Made by a program: the position numbers and the translations under genes
Source: Straminergon stramineum
Lineage: Eukaryota; Streptophyta; Bryopsida; Hypnales; Calliergonaceae
Length of the DNA stretch: 64,000 nucleotides
NCBI GenBank assembly: GCA_963920665.1
Contig: OY987266.1
Location: 8,809,001-8,873,000 of the forward strand
Direction of reading: 5' to 3'
Part shown: piece by piece, positions 25,733-37,576 of the stretch
Layout: each line of letters begins with the position of its first letter
Position numbering within the stretch: the first letter of the stretch is position 1
Notes under the pieces: model-generated
Told to the model about the DNA's origin: nothing
What the model saw: the letters and a program-made list of their open reading frames with translations, nothing else
Database searches by the model: none

Positions 25733-26493
25733 GAATTGAATGTTGACCATGTGAGACCCAAAATGTCACTTGTGCTCTGCATTATGGCAAGAAATTGAAT
25801 GGCACATATTGGCATCATGTATCTTTTTGTCCTTGCAATGTTCAGGCCTCCTGCAATGCCAGGATCTGCAACTTGCACAGTGGAAGGGAAGTCATCGTCA
25901 AGTTTCAGAAAGTCATCATCGAATTCATGATTGGAGCATCCCTGATTGACACCAGTGATGCTTGGTTTGCAACCCCAATTGCAAGGGAAAAGTGAAATGG
26001 TTGACAAAATCAATGGTGCCCACAATGCTGACGAAGGTGCTACTAGCTCGTGATGACGAAAATGGGTGTCCTGCACGAGCAGGGGTCACAAAAAGGGCAG
26101 CTAGGGTCCATTTTGATTTTGTCTACGTACCGGAAAGTTTGTCTGATCCTCCGTCTTTGGAGCGAGAAGTAGGTTTGGAGCTTGCAACCAGTTGTCTGGT
26201 TTATGGCAATTGATGATTGTTTTCAATTCTCTCCAACTTCGTTTCGTGTGGTCGATGGGTATAGGATCTGGACTTTTCTTGCAAACAGATTAGAAAAGTG
26301 TATAGAGAGATGCCTATTTTCCGGAATGTAGAGGTGTGGTTGGGGCTCAATGTCTGAGGGAATTGGCCCATATTATCGATCCTGGATGGCTCCCATTATC
26401 CTAGCTCGAAACTGGGTCAGCAAGCTATCCTTTGCAAACTGGTGGTATTCCCAATCGGGAACAACAAATATTTGGCCTATACGACACATGGTG
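25733..26493. other. Noncoding sequence, partly duplicated
   Basis: About 26120-26300 resembles 8170-8260 (tctggttt..ttgatgattgtt..ctctccaact). A minus-strand ORF of 115 codons (25729-26076) has no recognisable features and no conserved counterpart. No gene is supported. Confidence 0.35.
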
Positions 26494-26495
26494 TA

Positions 26496-26938
26496 AGGTA
26501 AAACAGCCCATTACAGAACTCTATGAATGAGCCCATTACAGTTTTTTTTTAATTTTTAAGATTTGGGCCACATTCAATGTCTTAGCTAACTGGAATGGAG
26601 TAATTACGTACTGCAATAGGAACTTTCAGTTTTTTAGTGTTAGTTCATTGCAGGAAGTGCCTTTTTCAGGTCTTCTGTGTTAGAAAATATTGTGACTGTA
26701 ATAGGTAAGTAAGATGACTGTTATGGATCAGTTTTTGTTGATTTTGGGGTAGTCTACAGGCTGTAATGGGCTGAACACTTAAAAAATTCACAACAAATTC
26801 ACACTTTGTCAAAAAAATATAATTTCAAATGCTCTCGCCATTTCTGTCACTTGACTTTCTCTGGAAAAAAAAGTAGAAAATTTCAGAAATGACAAGAGCG
26901 CAAATCCCCCATTTGGTCCGTAATGGGCTGTTTTACCT
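26496..26938. mobile_element. TA-flanked non-autonomous transposon, family D copy 1 (443 bp)
   Basis: The left end AGGTAAAACAGCCCATTAC is perfectly mirrored by the right end GTAATGGGCTGTTTTACCT. Both are bordered by TA (26494-26495 and 26939-26940). The duplicated segment around 8370-8390 continues without an insert. A second copy is at 37031-37574. The TA target suggests a Tc1/mariner-type mobilising transposase (inference). No ORF. Confidence 0.82.
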
Positions 26939-26940
26939 TA

Positions 26941-28583
26941 CTGCAGCCAAACATCACCATGTAATTCCTGGTATGTTTTATTCCTTGAGAATCCGAGGAC
27001 CACTCCACGTCTATTCTGGAAACAAATAAGTTATCTTGCTGCTGAAGTGGTTCTATCCAATGAAAGTGTCTCGAAGTCCAAAATGTCCCAAACAATGCAA
27101 AATGTCACGAAACACTGTCGAGAATTAAGTGAAGTTAAGCGTCCGGCACATGTGTTGAATTGAACTTGGAAATTTGAGACCCCCGCCATATATGATGAGA
27201 CAGTACTGTACTGTCCATCCAAGCAAAGAATCCCACGGCACGAGGACTCTGCTCGGCACATCTTCCAAGCATGCAAACCATTAAAATAAATGAAAGCTCC
27301 ACTGGAGAAGAATCATACCCTCAAAACCAGCTGGAGATGCTGTTGCCGCGTTGCGTCAGCCAGGTCCGCACTGACTTGGTCGAAGATGCGTCCCCCATTG
27401 AAATACTGGATCTACCTACGCGCTACAACTTCAGCTTTCAAGCAATCACGGTCCAGCTTAATTCTACACCCACCCTTCATTATTGCGCTTCTGGCGGAAG
27501 CTTCTGCCTGCACCCTAGAGCTGCAGGCTTGTCTGTCTGTCCGCGACGCAGCTTCAACTGGGATTCGAGCGCCTTGGCCTTGGGAGCGTTGAGCTTGAGC
27601 GAGGGGTCTTGTTTCTCACAAGAGTTTGGGGACAATCTGAACTGGACATCCAGTTGCAGTCACTGGTCGATATTATCAGGATACCAGTTTCTTACGTTCA
27701 AGTGCACGAAGCTAGCTGCAGTGATGCGTTCGAAAGCTGCATGCGTATTGCGTGGAGGCTGCTTTCTGGGGCATCTTGCTGAATTTGTGGTGAGCTTCAT
27801 TTTGAACGTTGGTAGCGAGGCTTTACGTGTGGTTGAGAGAGTCTGTGGCATAATGCATGCAAGTGATGGGAGTTTGTTCTGTCCCCTTCTCCGTCCATCC
27901 TTACAACTTTCCCGGAAAGGGTGCACCCCAGCGTCGGTTGTGTTCTTCATTTCATTTTGTTTGCGAGTTTCTGTAACTCTAGCTTACAAGCAATGGTCCA
28001 GCGTAATTCAACTCGATTCTTGTCGTTATTTCTGTCTGTACCCCACGCTGGCTGCCATTCATTCATGATCCCAGTTTCGTTCAGGTGCTCGACGCTAGCT
28101 CGTAGAATTCGTCCGAAGCCTTCGGTAGGTGTGGAGGCTGCATTTTGGGTCGTCTTGCGGAATTGGTGGTGAGCTAGGATTTGTGCTTGGGAGTATGTGT
28201 TGCATGCAAGTAGGTGATGGGAATTCGCTTTGCCACCTTCCCCCTATTTTCTAGCAACTTTCCTCAAAAGGGCTTTTCCCAACACCTGTTGTAAATTTGG
28301 TTTCATGTATTATTTTGTTCGTTTCTGTAGCGTTTGATTTGCTTCCAATTGCAATTCTTTAGGGTGTCCATTTGGTAGCATTTCTTGTACCCCATAGAAT
28401 AAATTTCTGAGCTCAACTTCAATTGCCTCCGTGAACCTCAATTGTTGTGGTTAGCTCACCTAGGTAAAATGCACATTCTAGTAGGTGAATTGAAGCGCAT
28501 CTCATGGTTGTGCAATTTTTGTCCACAAGAAGCCTTCCATTTGACAACGATCGAGAAGGCATGTAATATTCAAGAGAGTAGCC
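26941..28583 (+). promoter_or_regulatory. Upstream region of the intact kinase gene
   Basis: From about 27145 it is colinear with 8890-10422. It contains the same two-copy tandem module (about 27421-27967 and 27968-28340). Each copy has acttcagctttcaagcaatc-like text, gcttgagcgaggggtct or its relic, and cttgcggaattggtggtgag. The ORF of 265 codons at 27271-28068 is not kept in copy 1 and looks like chance. The region probably includes promoter and 5' leader. Confidence 0.5.
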
Positions 28584-29933
28584 ATGGCCAATGAGCCCAA
28601 TGCACATGTTGTCCCAATCTCTATGGAGTTTCAATCAGCGCATGTTGAGAGCTTGAGGGCAGCCTCGAAAATGTTGGATGTAAATGATGAGCAAGCAAAA
28701 GTGAACGTGGAGATTGAATTATCCAAAGTGCATTGGAGTGAGCTAGCAAGTTCATACTATACAACTATGGAGGGTCCAACCATGGACTCATCTTCCGCCT
28801 CGTTGCCGAAGTGGGTCAATGAAGAAGGGACACCAGAGTGGGAGTTGGAGGTTGCTGCGGACAACGTGAGTGTGTTTCGGAGTTTGCAGGAGAGGTATCC
28901 TTCAGGGTTCTTCCTTGATGAAAATGATTTGGGACCTAATTCTACTCAACGGTTACCTAAGTGGATGCTTTACGACGATGGTACTCCTCGTCCTTATGAG
29001 TTTGGGTTGAGTAGTGAGAGTCCATTTGCGGAGGGAGGGCAAGCAAAACTCTTCCATGCTCACAGGATAGAAAAGGGAGAGAATGAAAAAAATGAGGTTT
29101 TGGTTATGAAGATGTTTAAGGAGGGGACGCCATTGAGAGACCTCGTCAAATTCATTCCCACCACCATGCTCGCTAGTGATGAAACATGCAATGAGGGCAC
29201 ATTTGGAGGGATCGATAATATTAACCCTATAGGTGGTGTACGATTATTGAAGTCCTCTGGACAATTTGCATTCCTTATGGTGAGAGCTTGGGGGGACTTG
29301 CGGAAGCTCATTGATGAAAGAATGCTACATTTCCACAACCAAGGCCCACCATTTTCAAATGATCTAGCTTTTTTCATCTTACATGAGATTGCCACTGGTA
29401 TGATGCAATTGCATGAAAGAGATATTATACATCGAGACCTCAAAGCTGCCAATGTACTCATCCATAGCACAAGTGGTGACCACAAAACGGGTTTTTATGA
29501 AATTGTTCCAATCCAGTTGCAGCCACATCAATTTCATTGTTTGGTAGCAGATTTTGAATGCTCAGGTGGAATTGTAGGGACGGGATTTTGGAGGGCACCT
29601 GAAATATTACAAGCCGTGAAGAACCGCAATATTTTCGATAAGCCAGAATTGTTCAACAAACAAGCAGATGTCTATAGTTTTGGAATGACTTGCTTTGAGG
29701 TCTTATCAAGTTGTTTGCCCTTTGAAAAGCTACAACGAAATGACTATGATGTTGTCATTGGTGGTGCGAGGCCCATGTTGCCTAGCCAAACCCCGCCTTG
29801 GATGGTGGATTTGGTGAATAGGTGTTGGGACAAAGATCCTTCAATGAGGCCACCATTTGAAGAAATTGTGAAGATTCTAGAACCTTATGTACCAAGCGAG
29901 GAAGAAGAAAAAAGTAAAGAGGAAGACTCTTAG
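28584..29933 (+). CDS. Intact soluble protein kinase (449 aa)
   Basis: This is an intron-free ORF. The start MANEPN is shared with the pseudogene at 10423, and the bases before the ATG are conserved. Residues 1-135 form an extension without a recognised domain. The kinase domain spans about 138-435. It has a non-canonical glycine loop (AEGGQAKLF, 149-157), Lys176 in VLVMKMF, HRDLKAAN (283-290, catalytic Asp285), DFE in place of DFG (323-325), GTGFWRAPE (332-340), DVYSFG (362-367) and the Arg422 region CWDKDPSMRP. The C terminus is acidic. There is no signal peptide or membrane segment, so a cytoplasmic protein is expected. The metal-binding Asp323 is kept but the following Gly is Glu, so activity is plausible but untested. 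It is probably a Ser/Thr or dual-specificity kinase of a plant lineage-specific family; the substrate is unknown. Confidence 0.88.
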   Translation: MANEPNAHVVPISMEFQSAHVESLRAASKMLDVNDEQAKVNVEIELSKVHWSELASSYYTTMEGPTMDSSSASLPKWVNEEGTPEWELEVAADNVSVFRSLQERYPSGFFLDENDLGPNSTQRLPKWMLYDDGTPRPYEFGLSSESPFAEGGQAKLFHAHRIEKGENEKNEVLVMKMFKEGTPLRDLVKFIPTTMLASDETCNEGTFGGIDNINPIGGVRLLKSSGQFAFLMVRAWGDLRKLIDERMLHFHNQGPPFSNDLAFFILHEIATGMMQLHERDIIHRDLKAANVLIHSTSGDHKTGFYEIVPIQLQPHQFHCLVADFECSGGIVGTGFWRAPEILQAVKNRNIFDKPELFNKQADVYSFGMTCFEVLSSCLPFEKLQRNDYDVVIGGARPMLPSQTPPWMVDLVNRCWDKDPSMRPPFEEIVKILEPYVPSEEEEKSKEEDS

Positions 29934-32337
29934 GAGTTATGTTTGGAATTACCTTCAATTTTGATTGTATTTTGATGTTTAGTATGTTTAGCCCTATATA
30001 TGGAGTTGTAGAATGACATGGATATTACTATGTATTTCTTGGTTGAAAAAAGGATTTATTTATCTAAATTTGGATTTAAGGAAACTTTAGAAAATATTTT
30101 CTCTAATCTAGAGAAATAATGTAGGGTTTTCAAGAAGATGCTTCTGTATTTGATTCTTGTTAAGTTTTACAGTCATTTAAAATCATGCTTGATTTTTTAT
30201 GGGTTTCTTTTTAGGTGTGGTTTGATAATGCTAAAGTGACGACTAGCATCATAATTGCCGGATAGGCAAACACTTCTTGTAAAATGTACGACTTGGAAAA
30301 ATTTGTGGTCATGGGATATTAATTTGGCCTTCTACAAAAGCAATTGTAGGTTTGGAGATGTTTTCTTAATCCAAAGGTCTTATTCAAGGCCATATTAGCC
30401 ACTACATTAAATTAATAGTTGGGAAGGAGTGATGGTATGAAGTCATTGGATGTGACATTTTTTGACCTTTAAATGTTCAAGATCTAGAAATAATTCCAAG
30501 TTCATTCAAATTAAGTCACAAATCAAATTAGGATGTTTGAAAAATATATAGCTTCACCTTTTTTAGTAACTTAATACTCAAGTTAAGTTTGTTTCCTTCA
30601 CAATTACCATAAAGAAGATAGAAACTTACAATAGGTTTGATCCACAATTCTAGGACTGTTTATAAGATATTTCAGGACTGTACATCAATGAGAAAATAGG
30701 GTGAATTCAATGAACAAAAGGTGATTCAAGAATCAAATTCAAAATCCCTACTAGGGCCAACAAGTAGTGCTATGTGCTAAAAAGAAAAAGTGCCAAGAAT
30801 TGTGTCTCTATCAATGGCTTACAACACAACATGCAAGTAAGTTAGGTGAGCAAAAATGGATCTTGTAAGTTTTGAGACTCAAACTTAAATGGATAGAGAA
30901 TTAAAGACCAATATTAGTGTCTATGAGCATGTCAAAAATAGTAAATTCATCATTAAACATGAATGGCAAAGTGGAATTGATCTTTTTTTCCTAAATAAAT
31001 ATTCTCCTTGTCAATTATCCAAGCCCCAAATCCTAGATATCCTTGACAATAATGGTCAATATTGTCACGGACCATTAATACTCTCATATGGAATTCCTCG
31101 TTCATTGAGACACCATTCAATAACACAACACAAACAAGGCACTCTAGTATACTCCATAGTCCACACAATTCCATCCACAAGACCCAAATCTACTAGAAAG
31201 TCAAACTAATCATGATCTAAACTAACCCCTAAATGACATAATAGTTTCACCTAAGACTCTTTGAATCTACCTTGTCTCTTCCATCAAGCTTCCATAGGGC
31301 TAAATAAGTTTGGCGTTTTGAAGTCTAGAGAGAGTGGATTCATAAATGCTATCCAATTTTAAAAATTTCAACATGAAGACAAAGATTTGTAGAATCTGAA
31401 GGCATCTAGCTCTCCAACTTGTGGGATTCTTGTGTGGAAATCGCACAAAGCACAATCTTACCAACAATTGCAATATATCTTCTCTTTTACAACCAAACCA
31501 AACTTACATCATTAATAGTATCACTCAATTGATCTTGATGCATCCATCGTAGTTGTAGTGAAGCTTTCTCAAATACATTTCCAAAACAAGGAAAGGACCA
31601 CAAAGTAGAACACAATTTGTTGGCACTTCTTGATCTAGATTTGGACAAGGAATGAAGGAAAATTAGCTAACTTCTAAAAGTTGTGGCACAAACTTCTCAA
31701 AATCCTCGCAACAATATGGGTCCAAAGTGATATAGCTTTGTACAAGTCAAATGTGACAAATTTGGTGCTCTAAAGTACAAGGATCTACCAAATAGGATTA
31801 TAAAAGTGCAAGCCATGCATCGCAAGGACAAACATGCACTTCCATGAGCATGAATGAAAACTAGATGGTGCACGTTTACAATTGAACTCCCAGGATCTTA
31901 TGGTACAAAAACAATAGACAAATCCAATTCAAGTTCACTCAATTCAATATGAGCAAGGAGAAAGCTAACATACCCAAAGCAATTAAGACATGTGAAATTG
32001 GATGAGGCAATCTTGCTTGAGATGCCAAGATTGAATAGGACCACTTAGATCTTACTGATGCTGGGGCTCCTCCAAGTGCTTGTCATTAGGATTGTCCACA
32101 CCATATCACATCACCACTTCAAGATGTCATGACGGATGATAGGATGCAAACTTGAAGTCCATCATGATAGAATATATTAACTAATTGGATGGAATATTAT
32201 AAAATTATTTAGAATTATCAACACAAATTGGATTAACATGTGAAAAAGTAGTGATACATTTCATTTCCATCCTTGATGGTCATAAAATAGTGAAAAATAA
32301 GTCCAATAATGTTCAAGAGTTAAAGTTTTGGATTTGG
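29934..32337. repeat. 3' flank of the intact kinase, duplicated from or to 11776-16273
   Basis: It is colinear with the flank of the pseudogene but shorter, because it lacks the CACTA element (empty site near 30760) and the family C element (empty site near 31945). It starts with the likely 3' UTR. No additional gene is supported; the 106-codon ORF at 30889-31209 is not conserved in the copy. Confidence 0.7.
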
Positions 32338-33042
32338 GGAGCCATGAAATGATCTACCGAAATCTTCAGAACCATGTCTTGTGTTTCCGATCCACCATGC
32401 AGGCATACAAGGGATAACGGACTTCAGAGCCGTGCTTCCTTGATGATAATGAAGCATATTCATCAAGACCACAAAATGAACTCCAGATCTGCTTGACGAA
32501 GGAACATGGTTAGAAGATTTGCCCTATCTACAGGGGTCCATTTCCGCAGTGTTTAAAACCTTAAGAGAACATTATTAAACTCAGAAAGATCACACAAGAA
32601 TTGGTACATCAGAAAAGCCATGAACTTCAACGTTTCTCCCCAAAGTCACATCCGTTTTGGGGTGTTTTCTTGCATACTCAAGCGCACAAGTAAGAAGTTC
32701 GAGGATTAACGGCAAAACCTTCAACTTTTTAGAGCACATGAGGACTGGAATTTCCGTTGAGAAGAGCAGCGTGAATTCGTCCTCCAATTACTGATTGCCC
32801 AACTCCCCTTGTTAGACCTCTGTACCGTTTCTCCATCACCATGGGAAGCCTGCACTTTCGTTTCATTGGTGAAGAACAATCAGGTTTATTTATACACAAG
32901 AAAGTACTAATTCCAACGAAATCGGTCCACTTAGATGTACAGAAATTCAAACTCTTCATATTCGATTTCTCAAAGTTTCAAAGATCAAGAAATGCAATCA
33001 CACGCTCAGAGGAGCTTCTAAATGATTCTCTGCCCGAGACCC
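32338..33042. repeat. Duplicated noncoding block P, copy 3 (5' truncated)
   Basis: It begins gggagccatgaaatga, corresponding to position 549 of copy 1 and 16808 of copy 2, and runs to gattctctgcccgagacc. It marks a third large segment that lacks a kinase gene within this window. Confidence 0.7.
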
Positions 33043-34317
33043 CAATCGTGGTTTACGTTGGGCAATCCGCAATCCCTTTCTCATCGTGAATTTCTCGCAA
33101 AAAATGGCCCTCGTCGTTAAGCTCCACCCTCCGCGTTACCATTTTTTGCAATAAGTCCCTCGGACTTCAGTGGGAATTGCCCTACAAGTAAAGTTCCTCA
33201 AAACAAGGTCCTAACAAGCTCTTAGTATTCTTACACGAGGTCCTCAATCAGTAACGGGACATAAAAACTCCTTATTCTGCAGAAAAAATGAATAGTGTCC
33301 GTAAGTTGTGCCTTTTTAAGCTGGCGATCCTCCCAATCTGAGAATTAATCAACAAATTGTAAAAAAAATGGTATTTTTGTGTACGGAGATCCATCTGTGG
33401 ATCCTGAGATACAGATTTTCACAACACCAGCATTCCCCGATCAATCCACTGGAAGCTCCGGGACAGTCGACTGGGGCGAACTTCGGCTCTCAGTTCTTCA
33501 GGAAGCAAGGAGCTGAAGTTGCACTGTCTCCTGTGCTTGGCAGACATATCGTTGGTCACGCTTCTATAATACGTCAACTTCACTACTCAGACGTAATTCC
33601 AGAGATATGGCACTTTTCAGAATGAACAACCTGAAAGGCGTAAATCTATATCTTCCCGTGTTTTTCAAGCTTTCATAAAATTTGTTAACCAATTGGAGAA
33701 ACTCTCCTGGGGTCCTAGAGAGGGAGGTACAGTATAATGTTTCTCTGGACAGCTCAGGGAGCTTAAATTAAATTCTATTGCTTCGTGAGGGCTCGAAGGA
33801 CATAGCCCAGCAGCTGTTGCCAGGGGACGTCCTGAATTGCAGAGAATGCAAAAGGGACATTTGACAACGTACACCAGTTGGCGAATAATGTATGTTGTGC
33901 AGATGAACTAATGTCAGAATTCTTGGCTCCTGGAATTCCACAAATTTCACGAACTTGACATTGGGAGCTTTGGTCTCGTTGGTGGACTACTAAGTAACTC
34001 GGCGATCCACCATCCATGACCAACTAGCCTCGGTTGCTTCATGAAAACAACCAAACAAGGATTCCGCAGGAATTGCATTGAACTGGTGAGCATGCTTCAG
34101 CTTTCACAAGTAAGCTTAGACTGCAATTCAGAGAAGGCACACAGTTCAGCTCAGAAATTGTGGGAGCCAAATTCAAAATCAGTAGTAAATACTGCCGAAA
34201 CTCTGGAATTGAAGTCTCTTTCGAGCTCTGGGACACTTGAGATGGAACTACTAGAAGATTGGAAAAAACAAACAGTGCTCTTGAGTTTACACCTAGGATA
34301 GAGAGTCTTTGAGAATA
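33043..34317. repeat. Mosaic of block S-like and other duplicated sequence
   Basis: 33390-33520 resembles 7140-7260 (gatccatc..ggatcctgaga), and 34100-34317 resembles 21361-21590. The intervening GC-richer portion (33620-34030) has no conserved ORF and no recognisable gene. Confidence 0.45.
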
Positions 34318-34321
34318 TTAA

Positions 34322-34893
34322 CCCCTAAAGGACCGAATGATCGTTGAACGTATGCAAGTAATCTTGGGTAGGTTTGTATGAAGTCATTTTCTAACGGATG
34401 TTCTTCAAATTTTGACACAAGGTGTGAACATGTATCCCCTAAGTGGGAATATAATTTTTTTTTCCAATCGGGTGCCAGGATCAAAAGTTATGCTGCCCTA
34501 AACTTTTCTGGCAGCTCGGGCTGCTTCGGGCAGCATGTGCAAAACACCTCCTCTACTTCTGAAATTTGGAGGGTATGTAACTTACATGATGTAAGATGCA
34601 AATGTCAAAAAAAATAACCATGTGTAGTGTAAAAATCTCACTTTAGGAGGAGTTAAAGGCTGCTGGCCCTATCAGGCAAGGTTGAAAAAAAAATTCTCCG
34701 AACTTCAAACGTTATAATCATTCAATCCATATGGTCAAAGTTTCTGAAATTGTTTCCACACATTCCCATAGTAGTCTAGTACATATTTGTATGGTTGAAT
34801 TTTGATAAACAAAATTACATTTTTTTCTCACTGCCCTAAAAAGTGGCAGTTTTTCACAATTTGTGTCTAAAATGTGCCTCGGTCCTTTAGGGG
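34322..34893. mobile_element. TTAA-flanked non-autonomous transposon (572 bp)
   Basis: The left end CCCCTAAAGGACCGA is perfectly mirrored at the right by TCGGTCCTTTAGGGG. TTAA borders both ends (34318-34321 and 34894-34897). The paralogous segment at 21583-21600 reads gagaattataatgatgat with no insert, while here the flanks are gagaata and tgatgat. This is the clearest case in the window of TTAA-specific insertion. No ORF. Confidence 0.82.
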
Positions 34894-34897
34894 TTAA

Positions 34898-35451
34898 TGA
34901 TGATCCATAATTATATTTGAAATTCATGGGTGAACATGGATTTGGTCATTTTGAAATTTATTTTGGTAGGGAATATTGGTTTTTGAAAAATATGTTTTCA
35001 CTAGTAGTGAAAACATGGTTGTGGAGACTAGGAAAACGACTTACCAAAAAGTCCACATGACAAACTATAGACAAGGTGTGAGTTTTCTTGAGGTCATTTT
35101 CGTAGTCTACAAAGACCATGCCAATTTCTTCAAGGGCACACTTGCATTTTTAGGGGGTTGTGATTAATCATTCTATGGAAATTGGAATATAAATATTGAG
35201 AAGAATGTGTTCTAGTATCCCAATAGATATTGTATGGAGGAATTCAAAAATAGTTAATACTATGTTGGATAGAAGTGTGCAAAGTGAGTAGCTTCTTTTG
35301 TATGCATTTTGAAACATGGGAAAAATTAGTTTGGTGGTTCCTTTTGTAAATGGCCATCTCCATAGGTTATTGCAAACTAAGGCCCATTTTCATTTCAACA
35401 TTATTGTCCAAATGAATATGGTAAGGTTGCTATGCCTAGAATAGTCCCAAG
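34898..35451. repeat. Noncoding sequence paralogous to 22140-22665
   Basis: Shared text includes ttttgaaa(a)aatatgt and gtgaaaacat, then accaaaaagt and agacaagg. No gene. Confidence 0.6.
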
Positions 35452-36148
35452 GGTAATAGCAAGAAACACTTGCACTATTTGTTGTGTTTTCACTTTTGCA
35501 TGAGGGAGAAAAACTTTAGGAAAAAAATGTTTTAAAATCCAAAAAAAATGGAATATTATTAGAACATTGAAACAATGTACTCCCCAAAATGAAACCTTGA
35601 AAAAATATTCTCTAAAGTTATATTCAAAATAGAGAAACTAAAAATTACAAAATAGTAGACATTTTCTTGACTTCATGATTTATTTCTAGAAAATTCCAAA
35701 AAATTCCAGAAATTCCAAAAAAATGGTTGTTTTTTCATCTAATGGACATTCTAATAAACTAATTACATCTTGTTGAAAAAGAATTTAACAATCACTATGT
35801 TGATACATAGACAACATAATTTGATCACATGTGCATGATGGAGAAATGATTGTTTTTAGAAAACCATTTGGTCACATTATGTAATCCTTGTACATGGTGA
35901 CCTCACACACCTATTCTTAGTTTCAAATTTGATTTTTAGGGCATAAAATGGTTGGGATGACATCCAACTACGAGCACTTTGAAAATAGAAAATTATTTCT
36001 AATAGATGTGAAAAATTGTTTAATGTGTATAATAGTTTTATGTCCCTTGGATAAGAATTTCAAATCTTTTAAGGGTATAATGCAAAAGTTGTGGCCAAAA
36101 TACATATTGCCCTACAAAGTGTGATACAAAATACTACATGATGATTGC
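35452..36148. mobile_element. Family C transposon, copy 3
   Basis: It starts GGGTAATAGCAAGAAACACTT and ends near atgattgctaag. The body follows copy 2, including gggtataatgcaaaagttgtgg near the right end. The termini are more degraded than in the 14965 copy. No ORF. Confidence 0.5.
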
Positions 36149-37028
36149 TAAGAAATGCTAGGTTGGAGAAGCCATTTTGGCAAACCTTACTTTCTTAAAA
36201 AGAAAAAATTTAGTAGAGAGGTGCCCCCTGCCCTTGGAGCCATTTAGGATCATTCGTAGATGTTTAATATTTTCAAAGGTTCTTGCTCTAGTTCCCGGCA
36301 TTCATACACTATAAATTTCGATGATTCCTCATTTTTAATATTTTATAATTCAATAAAGTGAAACTTCAAATATACTTGTTCCAAGTTAAAATATGCTAGT
36401 TGGCAAGTAAAAGGAGGCTCCAACACACCAATGAACATGACATTTAGATTCTATAAGCAAAAGTTATGAAGGAACAAAGTTTGGTTCTAAAAGCAATTCT
36501 TCCACATAGGTACATAATTAATTTTGAGATGTACACAAAGTGAAGATGGCGGTTTAGGGTCATTGGCGCATTTAGGGGTGCCCACGGGTGCCCACGGGTG
36601 ACACAATGGATGTGATATTGTTTGAGAGTCCAAACTAACATATTTTTGTAAGTTGCATTTTATAACACATCTTCATATTAATGGAAATTTTCACTACCTC
36701 AAGAACCTTTGATTCCCGCTTTGATTGGATTAATGATCAATGAAAAATCTAAGTGGAGCACAAACAGACCTTGAAATTACATATATAGTGAACATGTGAA
36801 GTAATTAATAACCACGTATACAAAGGTCTACAGAATCTACAGTCGGATATAAGCAGCCAAACTAGTCTACGCATCTACTGGTGTGCTAGGATGATTTTCC
36901 TTTCTTCCAGTGAAGATTGAAACTGTTTCCATACACTATGCTCATTCGTCTCCCTGAAATCCACTAGCCCATCTATATACAAAAACTGTCGGATCTAATG
37001 AAACAATTTAACTACATCTAATATGGTC
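36149..37028. other. Noncoding sequence with a short tandem
   Basis: A short tandem (gggtgcccac, two and a half units) occurs at about 36574-36600. No gene is supported. Confidence 0.35.
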
Positions 37029-37030
37029 TA

Positions 37031-37574
37031 AGGTAAACCAGCCCATGGCACGCAAACTGCTTAATGTAGTCATCTAGAAAACCACCCATTAGAATCTTAC
37101 ATCAACCCATGGCAGATTTTTTTCTAAGAAATGAGATTTTGACTACATTAGACTGATTTGTGGCCATAGTTTTGTGTGGGGAGATGGTCATGCGGAGTTA
37201 TTAGTGACTGTCATAGGGCTCTTACACCATTTTAGTGTAAATTGGTCATAAAAAGTTATTTTTTTATTCTCTCATGTCATGGTCATGTTAGGAAATGTTG
37301 TAGCCATGTTAAAAAAATTTATGACTGCTTTAGGGGGTAAGATGACCATTATGCAAACCCTTTTTGCTGATTTGGGGTAGTCTACACACTTTGTTGGGCT
37401 AATTGGGCTGTACACTTCAAAAAATCATAACAAATTGATAATTTTTCCAAAAATTATAATTTCAATTGCTCTCTGCATTTCTCATGTTTATCTTTATATG
37501 GATTTAAAATTTTTTTTTTCAAAAATGAGAACATAGCAAACCAGCCATTCTGCCTGTCATGGGCTGGTTTACCT
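37031..37574. mobile_element. TA-flanked non-autonomous transposon, family D copy 2 (544 bp)
   Basis: The left end AGGTAAACCAGCCCATGGCA is matched by the right end TGTCATGGGCTGGTTTACCT with one mismatch. TA borders both ends (37029-37030 and 37575-37576). It belongs to the same family as 26496-26938; the interiors share tttggggtagtctacagg-type text. Confidence 0.8.
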
Positions 37575-37576
37575 TA

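Noticed and set aside
25729..26076. 115-codon minus-strand ORF
   Set aside because: No domain, no conserved counterpart, and it starts at a transposon border.
27271..28068. 265-codon plus-strand ORF upstream of the intact kinase
   Set aside because: Its reading frame is not preserved in the colinear upstream region of the kinase pseudogene and it shows no domain; it lies in the probable promoter and leader.
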